64,000 nucleotides of DNA, taken from positions 143,357,501 to 143,421,500 of the forward strand of contig CM075347.1 in the NCBI GenBank assembly GCA_037693485.1. The letters run 5' to 3'. Every line of letters starts with the position of its first letter. Position 1 is the first letter of the stretch. The notes under the pieces are model-generated. The model was not told where the DNA came from. It searched no databases and saw nothing but the letters and a program-made list of their open reading frames with translations. Below, piece by piece: positions 43,047-54,641 of this stretch. Origin of the DNA: Kitagawia praeruptora. Taxonomy: Eukaryota; Streptophyta; Magnoliopsida; Apiales; Apiaceae. The position numbers and the translations under genes were made by a program.

Positions 43047-44342
43047 TGTTGAGTATTGAACACAGTAAAAGAATACAGAGGGGGGGTGAATGGATTCTTG
43101 AACTTTTCTTTGGCTTGAGTCTATGTAGCAGATAAGTGTTTGTGTGTGCAAAGATGTAGGTGCGGATAAAGAACAACACAAGACACAATATCACTTTAAT
43201 CTAATATATTATTAGATAAAGGTTGCTACAATCTGTGAATACAAATGATAGTATTCTCAGCTTCGTTTTTCTCAGAGAGATATAGCTTACATTGTATGAA
43301 AAACTTGACTCACAAAAGTTTTTGACTAAGGAAGTGAGGCTGTATCCTTATAGAACATGGATACAACCTACTTACTACAAACAAGGTAGCTAAACAAATT
43401 ACTTTCTAGTCTGTCTATCCTTTTTGAGTAAGTGTCCAAACGGTTACAGATTTGACTTTGCAAAGCCTGTTCAGATCCACTTTTTTAGCCCCTTGTCCCT
43501 TCTATATCTCTCCAAGCTTCCTAGTTCCTTGTAGGCTTTCCAGAGCACGTTACAGATTGTGGTCTATAAAGTGCATTGGCTTGTTGCAGGTTTCAGACTT
43601 GTACAATTTCTTCAGTATTTTGTCTCCAAGAATGTATTCGAGAAGTAACTAAGTAAGTGATTCGAGAACTAGAATTGACTTGATCGATAACTCTGAGTTC
43701 TCGAACACTGTTATATTGACATATCGAATCACTTCTCGAATAGCTCTTTTCTTCAGGATTCCTTGAGTTGTCGAATAGAACACTTGACTTGTCGAATCCT
43801 TGAGATATCGAATAGCTTTCCGAGTCCTTGAGATATCGAATGAAACTTTGACTTGCTGACTCCTTGAGAACTCGAATACCACTTTGACTTGTTGACTTCT
43901 TGAGTTCTCGAATAAAGCAATAGACATATCGAATCTCTGAGATATCGAATGAGATATCGAACAGTGTATTCAGAGATATCGAATAGTGTCTTGAGATATC
44001 GAATCCCTGACTTCTCGAATGCTGGACTTCTCGAATAGACAAATATACTTCTCGAATTGGTACTTAGGCAAATTCTTCATTTCTTCAAATCCCAACTGTG
44101 ATTATTTGACAGTCTTTATCTTCTTGCTTGAGGCATGAACCTTGGAACTTCTTTCAAGCATTATTCTTGACTATATAAGTACAATTACACAACTAGGATT
44201 TGATGCCTACTACAAGTACATAACAAATAGAAACTCTACAACTAGAGGTTCCCTTAGTTAAGAGGTCATGTAAGTAATGCAAATCATTACAAACAATTAG
44301 GCTTGTTATTAGATGTATACAGACATGCCTTTGTGACTAACA
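43047..44342 (-). repeat. Right (5') LTR of outer copia element
   Basis: 1,296 bp, TGTTGAG...CTAACA. It carries the same TTCTCGAA/TTCGAGAA array (43637 to about 44060), with one extra 'gagatatcgaat' unit compared with the left LTR. Confidence 0.93.
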
Positions 44343-47016
44343 GGAAATATTATAATACATTGAAAATATTAATATTAATAATTATAAGATTTGTTTTATA
44401 TTAATACATTGAAAATATTTGTATGATCGTGGTTAATTTTTCGATTACATATTCAAAATGTATATACATTCAATCCTCACGACTCCAATAATTCATTAAA
44501 CTATCTATCAAAAAAGGTTGTAGCGATATGAGAAAGGATATTTACTGTGCAAGATAAATGAAACGAACGTAGTTATAAAAATAGAAACTTTCATCTAATC
44601 TAGTTTGCTATGTGATCGTTCAATATCATTTTTACAAATTTTATGTCCTTTTATTAATGAATTGATTTACTATTGACAAATAAATATTATCAACTAATCA
44701 AACATTGTATCACGCACTTAGAGTAACGTATGATTGTTAGAGTTTATGGTGATTGACCTTAGCTTATTTGTAAAAACAACTTAAAATATGCATTTTTAGT
44801 TTGGAAGTTTGTACGTTGGATTTTTTATTCTTTTATAGTAAAACATGGTATAATAAATTTTAGATTAATTTACTCTTAAAATAAGACATATGAAAATGAG
44901 TATCACCTCTCTTTTTTTCTATTTGACTAACTTGTGAAAATAAGCTACTGTCCATAAAATTGAAATCAAGTGTGTAATATATAAACACATAATCACGTTG
45001 TTATATATGTGCCCTTGTAATTTAGATACTAGGTTAAATAACATGAAATTCATTTTCCTTTAAGAGTGAGTAGATTTTTCCGACATATATAAGAAGAAAT
45101 AGCTTATGTAGGCCTGAAAAATCATTTTGCACATTCATGTTGTGTACTTTAGGGTCTTGAACGAAAAATTGACATTATATTGAATCGTGTACCCGAAATT
45201 AGAATACAAAAATAGCTTATTTAGACCTAACGAATCGTTTTGTACATTCATGTCATGTACTTTAGGGTCTTGAATGAAAATGATATTATGTGTCTTAGAA
45301 CAACATTGAGATGTTACAAAACTAAACTAAGAGTAGTATGCACGATGTATAGTCTCAAAAACAAAATGAAACTCTATTTTTTATTTTTTTCTTAATATTG
45401 TTTTTTGTTAACAAATATCTCTTTTTGTGTAAAATCTTTCTACCAAGTTATTGAGTTTTCTTACCCATATTTTATGCTTTGTTGATATTAAAAATACAAA
45501 TTATAATAAAAAATTCAATATATGCTTTTAGGGTAAGATATGAGAATTAATAGGATTACTTTAATTCCATGATACAAAATTCAAAAAGGCACCCTTTTAT
45601 TAAAAATAATAAATAATTTAAGTGTATCAACCTTTTATTTATCAATATTAATAATTTTTATAACAAAGATTGTAGTTGTTGTTGCTCGCTCTCTCTTCTC
45701 TCTCCCCACCTCTCCCAAAACATGCTAAACTAAAATTTAGGAGCTAATATCAGCTTTTTGGTTTTTTATAATTTTTAATTTATTTTTCAATAAAAAAATC
45801 TCTTTATTGAGAGTCTAGTACCCCGTTGCCCGTTGATGGATTTTGTCTATCGAAATATTAGATTTTGTACTATCTCCTTGTGAATGATAATCGTGATTAA
45901 TAAATTAGAATAAGCATGGTAAATAATAAAAAAATTGTACATGATTGATTGATTTAAAGTTTAGAATCAAATTCTGATTGCCTCTAAAATAATTTTAATT
46001 TTTTGATGGGTAATTTATTCACCAACCAATAATAATACTCTTCTAGTGTATATTTAATAATTAAAGTAATTAAAATGTATGCAGTATTCATTTTTATGAA
46101 TTTAATAATTATTTACTAAAAAATTATGTACAAATATATTTTTGAGTCTTTCAAAAAATCGAGTCTTTGAAGATATGGATTTTATCCAAGCTATTTAAAA
46201 TTTGATTCAAATTTGATTATGTAGTGTTGTCTTATATGCATTTATTAATTAATTTTATTAACACATTATGAATAAATATATTTTTGAACTTTTAAAAAAA
46301 TCAAATTTTTACCGGTATGGATTTTATCCAAGTTATTTAAAATCTAATTTCAAATCCGATTTTTTCAGTATAGTCGTTCTAATTAATGAAATAAACTAAT
46401 AATATTATAATCACAAATAACTTACTGATTACCTTTTCCAGCTAAAAGGTATATATTCTCTAACTAAAATATCTCATTTTCTCCTAAATAATAACTAACC
46501 AATTACCATTTTCAGCTATTATCTTTTCTAACTTTATAACTAAAATATCTTTTTCCAAAAATATGATCATTCTAAATTAATTCGATCTTGTAGTGTTGGC
46601 TTAAATGCATTTATTGATTTATTTTATTAACAAGTTATTAAAAACTATTTTTTTTTGAACTTTTAAAAAAATTAAAATTTTAAAGGTATGAATTTTATCT
46701 AAGTTATTTAAAATCTTATTTCAAATCAGATTTTTTCAGAATTTTAGTTGAGTTAAATTATAATTTTTGAAAATCGATTACAATTGTACAGTATATATTA
46801 TGAAAATCAATTTATAATGTATGATAATATGATTGTGATTGACTTTATACTAAAATAATGGTTGATTAATGAATGGTTAATTATGAAATCAATATAACTT
46901 AATTCCTGCTAGTGCCTATTTCCAATGAATTTACTATAATAACCCTAATTTGAGGCTAATTATGTAAATACACTGTGCTAAATGGGTTAACGGGCCGGGC
47001 TACTATCCATGAACCA
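44343..47016. other. AT-rich intergenic DNA with diverged direct repeats
   Basis: No gene. A unit of about 60 bp ('aatagcttat...tactttagggtcttgaa') occurs at 45098-45160 and again at 45211-45270, 113 bp apart. Another unit of about 150 bp occurs at 46220-46370 and 46589-46736, with a partial third copy near 46137; its core is 'ttatccaagttatttaaaat'. Confidence 0.65.
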
Positions 47017-47021
47017 ATATA
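47017..47021. repeat. Target-site duplication of second copia, left copy
   Basis: atata here, against gtata at 54126-54130; one mismatch. The wider flanks also share 'actatccatga'. Confidence 0.6.
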
Positions 47022-48225
47022 TGTTGGGTATAATACACACTACAGCAACAATGAGGCAGTGATATATATTAATAAACAAGAACAGGCAATTAACCAAATA
47101 ACGAAACAAAACACGAACGCATAAAAAGAGTATAATAAGTAACTGTAACTAACAAGAAAAGTAAGAACACTTATCTCTCACAGTAGCTTTAGCCAAGACA
47201 ATAAGAGAGAAAGAACACAGCTGAGTCACCAAGCCCTTCAAGAAGACTTGGCTGTTCTTGAAGAGAATATTGCCCCACTTACGTTGTGATTGGGTTGCAG
47301 CAATATCACTTCCAGGATAAAACAGCACCGACCAATGGGTTCACAAATACACCAGTGATCAACAGCGACCAGCACCTCAGTTCGCCTGAGAATTATGTAT
47401 CTCTTCTGTATGTGTTGAGAGAGCAGAGAGAAAGAAGATTACGACGGTTTTCTCTTTTTAGGATGTATCGTACACCTTAACGTTATATTCTGTATGTATA
47501 TAAATACCAAGAATAAAACGTAACTGATACTCCATAAAAGGAAAGTAAATATTCTGATTTAATTGCATTAACTGCATCAGGATTTATTTCAGTTACAGTA
47601 ATATCAGGATTTGGTCATCAGTAGCATCAGGATTTGGTGTCCATCAGGATCAGGATTCAGTCCTCGTCAGGAACTGATATCCATCAGGATTTAGCCCATC
47701 AGTATCTGATGTCTAACCAAGTCCATCAGGATTTTACTCCAAGTACTGATCCAAATTTCCATCAGGATTTAATCCAAATACTGATCCAAATTTCCAGTAC
47801 TGTTGTAACAAATAAATCTGAAACATGTTAAAATAAATCAATATCTAATTTAAAAACAGTTGCACATCATGGACATGAAAACTTCCTCATGGGCATGAAA
47901 CGTTTCTGACAAACCAAGTATACATTCATGGACATGAAAACTTTCTCATGGACATGAAACATTTCTGAATATCCCATCTCTTTTGATGCCTCTTCATGAT
48001 CATGAACTATATATCATGGCCATGATTTCCATCTGCAATCCGATTACCAATTTCAAAACTCCTTCTTTCAACTCAATTTATCTATGGATTCCACTAAGAA
48101 AATGTCTTAGATCCAAACATGAAAGTTTAAGTCCTCATTACAAGGAACAACCTTCACTTGTTAGTTTCCGGAAATGACATCAAGAACATATTATAAATAT
48201 GCCTCAAACTTTCCATTTTCTAACA
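47022..48225 (-). repeat. Left (3') LTR of second copia element
   Basis: TGTTGGGTATAAT...TCTAACA, 1,204 bp. It contains a series of 'catcaggattt' motifs between about 47575 and 47800 and paired 'catggacatgaaaactt' units near 47870-47968, both also in the right LTR. Confidence 0.94.
47575..47800. repeat. 'atcaggattt' motif array in LTR
   Basis: About eight copies of 'atcagga' followed by t-rich sequence, irregularly spaced, plus 'tactgatccaaatttcca' twice. The same array lies in the right LTR at about 53475-53700. It may be a transcription-control region, but no known element is recognised. Confidence 0.7.
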
Positions 48226-48236
48226 ATCCCCCACGA
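48226..48236 (-). other. Polypurine tract of second copia element
   Basis: The minus strand reads CGTGGGGGAT next to the 3' LTR. Confidence 0.8.
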
Positions 48237-48760
48237 ATCCATACAGAAATTCAAATATATATCTATCATCATCATGACTTGTTTTTCAGAGTAGGTACCC
48301 TTCCGGGTTTGAACCCTCCTAAGTCCTCTACTTCGATGGCTACCGGATTCAGATGGAATGTTTCACCTTGAATCTTTATCCGTTTGGTGTAACCACACTC
48401 CATAGACGACGCAAGTCAAAGGCTATGGTGCCAATCTACGGCTTTGAGACATTAATGGTCGTGTCTCGATCCTGTTCGTCGAATGCTTCAAGGAATAACC
48501 CTTTCCTCTAATTGCGACCACACAATTACATTCGCTTAGCTGGGCATCTCCAGAGATGTACTGCTAGCATCTCGTCAAATGACTTGACCCCATTCAGAGT
48601 TCAAATAACTCTTGCTATTCTAGCAGTTACAGTACCTTATAGGTTTACAGGGGATAGACTCCAGATACGTGAGTATCAGTCTATGTAGTTTAAGGTACAA
48701 ACTAACTCACCCTTACAACTTGTTATTACCACATTGAATACACTTTCGAGGGATCTTCTC
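48237..48760 (-). other. 3' untranslated region of second copia element
   Basis: About 520 bp between the pol stop and the polypurine tract, with no ORF. Confidence 0.7.
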
Positions 48761-50053
48761 TCATGTGTATTGGGTTCCCGCTGTAGATGAGTCACTATGG
48801 GCTATCAGTCCCATCCCCAACCTAGACTTAAGGACTACATCATGCTCAAGCCCTTTAGTCAAAGGATCAGCTAGGTTTTCTTGAGTTCCAATAAACTCAA
48901 CAACAATAATCCTTTCAGACATTAAACCCCTTATAGACTTTAGTCTAACTTGGATATGTCTCTTTGTTTTCACATTATACTTCCTGCTGTTAATCTTGTC
49001 GATAGTTGTACGGCTATCACAATGAACAACAAAAGCAGGAAGTGGATGACTTACTACAGGTAACATTGACATCAGTCCATGTAACCATTCAGCCTCAGTC
49101 CCCGTGGCATCTAATGCACACAACTCAGCCTCAAAGGTAGACCGAGTTATGATAGTCTGTCTAGAAGACTTCCAAGACACTGCTCCACCCGCAAGGGTAA
49201 ACAGGTATCCAGTCACTCCATTGGAACCAGACTTCTTAGCTATCCAACTTGCATCACTATATCCCTCTAGCACTCCAGGAAACTTCCTGTAGTGCAAACC
49301 AAGATATATGGTGCCTTTTAGATATCTAAGTACTCTATCAAGAGCATCCCAATGAGTCTTGTTTGGACAGCTTGTATATCTTGCTAACTTAGACACTGAA
49401 TATGAAATATCCGGCCTAGTACCATTAGCAAGATACTGCAAACTCCCAATAATCTGAGAATACCTTAACTTAGACACAGGCACTCCTGAACTATTCTTGA
49501 CAAGGGCAATTTTAGGATCATACGGAGTACTTGCGATTCTACAATTTGAATAACCATACTTATCAAGTATAGATTTCTCTATATAATGAGATTGTGACAA
49601 GGCTATTCTATCAGTTGACTGAGTCAACTTGATACCAAGAATCATACTAGCCTCTCCCATATCCTTCATTTCAAAATGCCTTTTCAAGAACCTTTTTGTC
49701 TCGTTAATAATCTCAATATTGGTTCCAAACAACAAAATATCATCCACATACAGGCACACAATAATACATTCATTTCCTTTAACCATGTAATAGACACACT
49801 TATCACTTTCATTAACTATAAATTCTGATTCTAAAACAGTTTCACCAAACTTTTTATGCCAGTCTCTAGGAGCTTGTTTTAAGCCATATATAGACTTGAT
49901 TAGCTTACATACTTTCTTCTCATTACCAGAAGCAACAAATCCCTCAGGCTGATCCATATAAATCTCTTCTTCAAGTTCACCATGAAGAAAAGCTGTCTTT
50001 ACATCCATTTGATGGATGATAAGACCATGTACAGAAGCCAATGCTATAAGCAT
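48761..50053 (-). CDS. Second copia reverse transcriptase and RNase H
   Basis: 430 codons. It begins inside RT with 'MDVKTAFLHGELEEEIYM', has 'CLYVDDILLFGTN' as catalytic box, then 'GSLQYLANGTRPDI'. RNase H is recognised by 'EGYSDASWIAKKSGSNGVTGY' (first part) and 'STFEAELCALD'. It ends 'NLADPLTKGL'. The N-terminal RT piece is in the previous ORF, separated by a single TGA at 50054-50056 where Arg (CGA) is expected. Confidence 0.9.
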   Translation of the reverse strand: MLIALASVHGLIIHQMDVKTAFLHGELEEEIYMDQPEGFVASGNEKKVCKLIKSIYGLKQAPRDWHKKFGETVLESEFIVNESDKCVYYMVKGNECIIVCLYVDDILLFGTNIEIINETKRFLKRHFEMKDMGEASMILGIKLTQSTDRIALSQSHYIEKSILDKYGYSNCRIASTPYDPKIALVKNSSGVPVSKLRYSQIIGSLQYLANGTRPDISYSVSKLARYTSCPNKTHWDALDRVLRYLKGTIYLGLHYRKFPGVLEGYSDASWIAKKSGSNGVTGYLFTLAGGAVSWKSSRQTIITRSTFEAELCALDATGTEAEWLHGLMSMLPVVSHPLPAFVVHCDSRTTIDKINSRKYNVKTKRHIQVRLKSIRGLMSERIIVVEFIGTQENLADPLTKGLEHDVVLKSRLGMGLIAHSDSSTAGTQYT

Positions 50054-50917
50054 TCAGATTGTTGTCATTCTAGCAACTGGAGAGTATGTGTCAAAGTAAT
50101 CAATGCCTTCTTTTTGCTTAAAACCCTTAGCTACCAGCCTAGCCTTATACTTATCTATTGAGCCATCCGGGTTCATTTTCCTTTTGAAGACCCATTTACA
50201 TCCTATAGTAGAACACCCAGGAGGTAGATCAACCAACTCCCATATTCCATTAGAAATAATAGAGTCAATTTCACTTTTTATAGCACCTTTCCAGTACCTA
50301 GATTCTGAAGAATCCATGGCCTGTCTGAAAGTTAAAGGTTCATCCTCGATATTGCATGTGATAAAATCACTTCCAAAATCCTTGACTACCTTAGCACGCT
50401 TACTCCTTCTAGGTTTCTCTACTTCATCAGGGGTAGAACTACTACCAGGATCTGCCCCCACATTTGTCATCCTTTCCATATGATCAGGAATGGATCTTGA
50501 TGTGTGAGTGGGATCATCATCAGGAATACCCTGAGGTATACCAGTCTTCATAGGGAACACATCCTCAAAGAATGTTGCATCACGAAATTCAACTATAGTG
50601 TTGGCCACTATTCCGTCTATGTCAGATTTTAACACTAAAAATCTCATAGCCGTAATGATTTCAATATAGCCTAGAAAGATGCAATCAACAGTTTTTGGTC
50701 CTAGTTTCTTTCTCTTGTGTTCATGGACAAGTACCTTTGCAAGGCACCCCCACACACGAAGATATTTTAAACTAGTCCTTTTCTCTGTCCATAATTCATA
50801 AGGTGTCTTGTCCATATGTTTCAGAGGAACTCTATTCAGAATATGGCAAGCCGTATTCAGAGCTTCTCCCCACATGTACTTAGGCAACCCAGAATTAATC
50901 AACATACTATTGATCAT
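50054..50917 (-). pseudogene. Second copia integrase C-terminus and RT N-terminus
   Basis: 287 codons with 'YMWGEALNTACHILNRVP', 'LKYLRVWGCLAKV' and 'CIFLGY' (integrase end), then 'IWELVDLPPGCSTIGCKWVF' (RT start). It shares the frame with its neighbours. It is bounded by in-frame TGA codons at 50939-50941 and at its end. Confidence 0.88.
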
Positions 50918-51526
50918 ATCCTTAAAAGTTCTGTTCTTTCATTCTGCCACCGCATTAGACTCAGGTGTGTATGGTGGAGTTACCTCATGAACTATACCAT
51001 TGCTCTTGCAAAATTCATTAAACGAGTTACTCGTATACTCACCACCTTTATCTGATCTCAAACGTTTAAGTACTTTACCAGTTTGTGTTTCAGCTTCAGT
51101 TTTGAACATAATGAATTTATCTAGTGCTTCATCTTTATGTTTAAGCAAATAAACATAACAATATCTACTACAATCATCTATAAAGGTAATGAAATATCTA
51201 TTATGTTCCTTGGTCAAAACACCACCAAATTCACATATGTCAGTGTGCACTAAATCTAACACATTCGAATCCCTAACCACATTATGAAAGGGTTTCCTAG
51301 TTTGTTTAGCAGTCACACATATTTGACATTTAGATTTCTTATCAATGGCATGTTTTGGAATCAACTATAAGTTCATCATATTCTTTAGAGCACTAAAATT
51401 CAAGTGACCAAGACGTGCGTGCCACAAATCAGATGATTCAACACAATTAACAGAAGGATCAACATTATTATTAATAAAACTACCCAAAACAGGCTCAACA
51501 TTTATTAAAAATAATCCATCCGACAA
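50918..51526 (-). pseudogene. Second copia pre-integrase and integrase core
   Basis: In the same frame as protease and RT. The pre-integrase module 'LWHARLGHLNFSALKNM' lies near 51370-51425, cut by a TAG at about 51365. The core has 'HTDICEFGGV', 'FIDDCSRYCYVYLLK', 'RSDKGGEY' and 'PYTPESNAVAE', then a TGA where Arg is expected. D, D and E catalytic positions are present. Confidence 0.85.
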
Positions 51527-52090
51527 TTAATCTTTGCCAAAAAATACACCAGTATTTGTAATAACTACTTTATTACATTTCAAAGAAACTTCAAAACCAT
51601 TCTTAACTAAACAACTTCCACTTATTATATTTCTACGAATATCAGGAACATGGTGCACTCTAGTGAGGGATAGAACACGCCCAGAAGCGAACTTCAGGTC
51701 CACGTTTCCTATTCCAAGTACTTGAGCTGCACTTGCATTCCCCATCGTTACAGTCATTCCATGAGTCTGTTGATAAGATACAAATAGAGTAATATCAGTA
51801 CAAATATGTACATTAGCTCCAGTATCAATCAACCATTCATGAGACGAATAAGTAGAATGAAGTACAGGGTTGTAGGTCACATACCTGTTGTCAGTTTCAG
51901 AAGCAACAGCCTCACCAATAACCATGTTAACCATAGACCCACCAGTGGTTCCAAGCACAGTGTTAGCTTGTGCTCCCACAACAGGTTTCTTAGATTTCTT
52001 TACAGGACAGTCCTTGCTCCAATGACCAACCTGTCCACAAGACCAACATGGTTTGTTCGCGTTTGGTTTCTTAGCCTTGTTCTTGTCCTT
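51527..52090 (-). pseudogene. Second copia zinc knuckle and protease
   Basis: In this frame the knuckle 'CWSCGQVGHWSKDC' (about 52000-52045) precedes the protease motif 'WLIDTGANVHICTD' (near 51840). A stop lies at 51527. The gag region upstream is in another frame, so a frameshift lies near 52095. Confidence 0.85.
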
Positions 52091-52257
52091 ATAGACTTAG
52101 TGTTTTCCTTCTTAGTGACAGTCTTTCTTTTCTATCCTACAGTCACTACATTCACCTTCGAACTCCCAGCATGTTCAGTAGGCATCACATGTCCTTGCTT
52201 GGACTTGTGTTGCTCCTGTACAGAGATGTCCAACATCAGGTTTGTCCAAGTGATCTC

Positions 52258-52878
52258 TCATTTCTGTCTTTTCAGGGAGAGTGCAAACTCTTCCCAAGAC
52301 TTAGGGAGCTTTTCAATCACAGACATAACCTGAAACTTTTCAGGTAGGTCCATACCAGGCTCCTTCAAAGCATGCACCAACATCTCAAACTCATGCACCT
52401 GCTCAGTCATGGATTTAGTATCCACCAGTTTAAAGTCAAGGAACCTAGCCATAGAATACTTTTCCAACCCTTGCGAGTCAGTATTATGTGTCTGGTCAAG
52501 CTTCTCCCATAAAAGCTTAGCAGTGTAGGAGTCAGATGAATAAACATCGAACAGAGTGTTCGCTAAAGCTGCCAGAATTGCTGCCCTAGCCACCCCATCC
52601 TTTTCCTCCCACATGGCATAAGCCTTAACAGACTCAGCTTTCTCCTTAACCACAACTGGTTTCTCATACTGCACCACCGTCCATAGACCCTTTACCGTTA
52701 ACCATAGTTTCATCTTTTTCTGCCAACGAGAAAAACCAACACCCCCACCGAATTTATCAGGCATACCTGACATATCGATAGGTTGTGGGAAACGGTACGT
52801 AGTCCAATCAATGGTGGGTACAGTAACACCAGACCCAGAGCTAGTCTCAACAACAGGAGTTTCAGTTTCGTTAACCAT
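52258..52878 (-). CDS. Second copia gag, N-terminal part
   Basis: 206 codons from ATG at 52876-52878 ('MVNETETPVVETSSG'); the open frame runs nine codons further upstream, but this ATG is the likely start. It carries a copia gag domain: 'FSRWQKKMKLWLTVKGLW', 'AKLLWEKLDQTH' and 'YSMARFLDFKL'. It ends at TGA after 'LSLKRQK'. The same frame continues about 40 codons beyond the stop before a TAG, so the TGA probably replaces an Arg codon. Confidence 0.87.
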   Translation of the reverse strand: MVNETETPVVETSSGSGVTVPTIDWTTYRFPQPIDMSGMPDKFGGGVGFSRWQKKMKLWLTVKGLWTVVQYEKPVVVKEKAESVKAYAMWEEKDGVARAAILAALANTLFDVYSSDSYTAKLLWEKLDQTHNTDSQGLEKYSMARFLDFKLVDTKSMTEQVHEFEMLVHALKEPGMDLPEKFQVMSVIEKLPKSWEEFALSLKRQK

Positions 52879-52921
52879 CTTGTTAATTAACAATATATAA
52901 CACAAATATTCTCTTCAATAT

Positions 52922-54125
52922 TGTTGGGTATAATACACACTACAACAACAATGAGGTAGTGATATATATTAATAAACAAGAACAGGAAATTAACCAAATA
53001 ACGAAACAAAAAACGAAGGCATAAAAAGAGTATAATCAGTAACTGTAACTAACAAAAAAAGTAAGAACACTTATCTCTCACAGTAGCTTTAGCCAAGACA
53101 ACAAGAGAGAAAGAACACAGCTGAGTCACCAAGCCCTTCAAGAAGACTTGGTTGTTCTTGAAGAGAATATTGCCCCACTTACGATGTGATTGGGTTGCAA
53201 CAATATCACTTCCAGGATAAAACAGCACCGACCAATGTGTTCACAAATACACCAGTGATCAACAGCGACCAGCACCTCAGTTCGCCTGAGAATTATGTAT
53301 CTCTTCTGTATGTGTTGAGAGAGCAGAGAGAAAGAAGATTACGATGGTTTTCTCTTTTTAGGATGTATCGTACACCTTAACGTTATATTCTGTATGTATA
53401 TAAATACCAAGAATAAAACGTAACTGATACTCCATAAAAGGAAAGTAAATATTCTGATTTAATTGCATTAACTGCATCAGGATTTATTTCAGTTACAGTA
53501 ATATCAGGATTTGGTCATCAGTAGCATCAGGATTTGGTGTCCATCAGGATCAGGATTCAGTCCTCGTCAGGAACTGATATCCATCAGGATTTAGCCCATC
53601 AGTATTTGATGTCTGACCAAGTCCATCAGGATTTTACTCCAAGTACTGATCCAAATTTCCATCAGGATTTAATCCAAATACTGATCCAAATTTCCAGTAC
53701 TGTTGTAACAAATAAATCCGAAACCTGTTAAAATAAATCAATATCTAATTTAAAAACAGTTGCACATCATGGACATGAAAACTTCCTCATGGGCATGAAA
53801 CGTTTCTGACCAACCAAGTATACATTCATGGACATGAAAACTTTCTCATGGACATGAAACATTTCTGAATATCCCATCTCTTTTGATGCCTCTTCATGAT
53901 CATGAACTATATATCATGGCCATGATTTCCATCTGCAATCCGATTACCCATTTCAAAACTCCTTCTTTCAACTCAATTTATCTATGGATTCCACTAAGAA
54001 AATGTCTTAGATCCAAACATGAAAGTTTAAGTCCTCATTACAAGGAACAACCTTCACTTGTTAGTTTCCGGAAATGACATCAAGAACATATTATAAATAT
54101 GTCTCAAACTTTCCATTTTCTAACA
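52922..54125 (-). repeat. Right (5') LTR of second copia element
   Basis: 1,204 bp, same ends as the left LTR. On the minus strand the sequence after the LTR is ATATTGAAGAGAAT, not TGGTATCAGAG. Confidence 0.94.
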
Positions 54126-54130
54126 GTATA

Positions 54131-54590
54131 CTATCCATGACCCGTTTACAATAATTTCTATCTTTTCTTACGGGTTTTTTTTATCAATCCACTTAGATCC
54201 GATTATTGGAACACGCTATGTTCACCGGTTGTGATTTCAAAATCTTAACGATCCACAATTTCAGCCAAGATTTATGTAACTGATTATGTCTTGCGCTCAT
54301 CTTCACAAACAGTTATCAAGATTACATTTCTTCGGTTTGTTTTTGAAATTTCTTTATTCAATTTTTTCCTTCTATGATATGTCAGATGCAATTCTGAAAT
54401 TTAAATGGTTAGTGTTCTATTTGCTTTCTTGTAATATTTAATCGTGATGTGTGATTTTTATGCAATTCATAGCACACAACTTTTAACAATTTGATAGTGA
54501 TGGATTTCTTCTAGGTCATCTTTAATTTTGTACCATATTTTTTTCCCGGATATTTTAGGTTGCAGGCTCATTAACATCAATTCAAAAGTT

Positions 54591-54641
<51 letters not shown>

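Larger units (their letters stand above)
4965..44342 (-). mobile_element. Outer Ty1/copia element, SIRE/Maximus type, carrying nested insertions
   Basis: An LTR retrotransposon with 5'-to-3' direction on the minus strand. Order from the right: LTR, tRNA-Met primer site, gag, protease, integrase, RT, RNase H, a repeat-rich spacer, a very long extra ORF, polypurine tract, LTR. The gag-protease-integrase-RT order is copia. The RT/RNase H motifs, the iMet primer site and an extra ORF after pol fit the SIRE/Maximus lineage. Without the gypsy insertion the element would be about 13.4 kb. The genes contain several frameshifts and stops, so it is not autonomous today. The LTRs differ by roughly twenty substitutions plus small indels, making this the oldest layer of the nest. 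Confidence 0.9.
47022..54125 (-). mobile_element. Second Ty1/copia element, degenerate
   Basis: 7,104 bp on the minus strand, with equal-length LTRs (1,204 bp), gag, zinc knuckle, protease, integrase, RT and RNase H in copia order, and a polypurine tract. The LTRs differ by about twenty substitutions. Coding is broken by at least one frameshift (near 52095) and stops at about 52258, 51527, 51362, 50939 and 50054. The leader between LTR and gag ATG is only about 43 bp and lacks a recognisable iMet primer site. Lineage not assigned. Confidence 0.92.
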
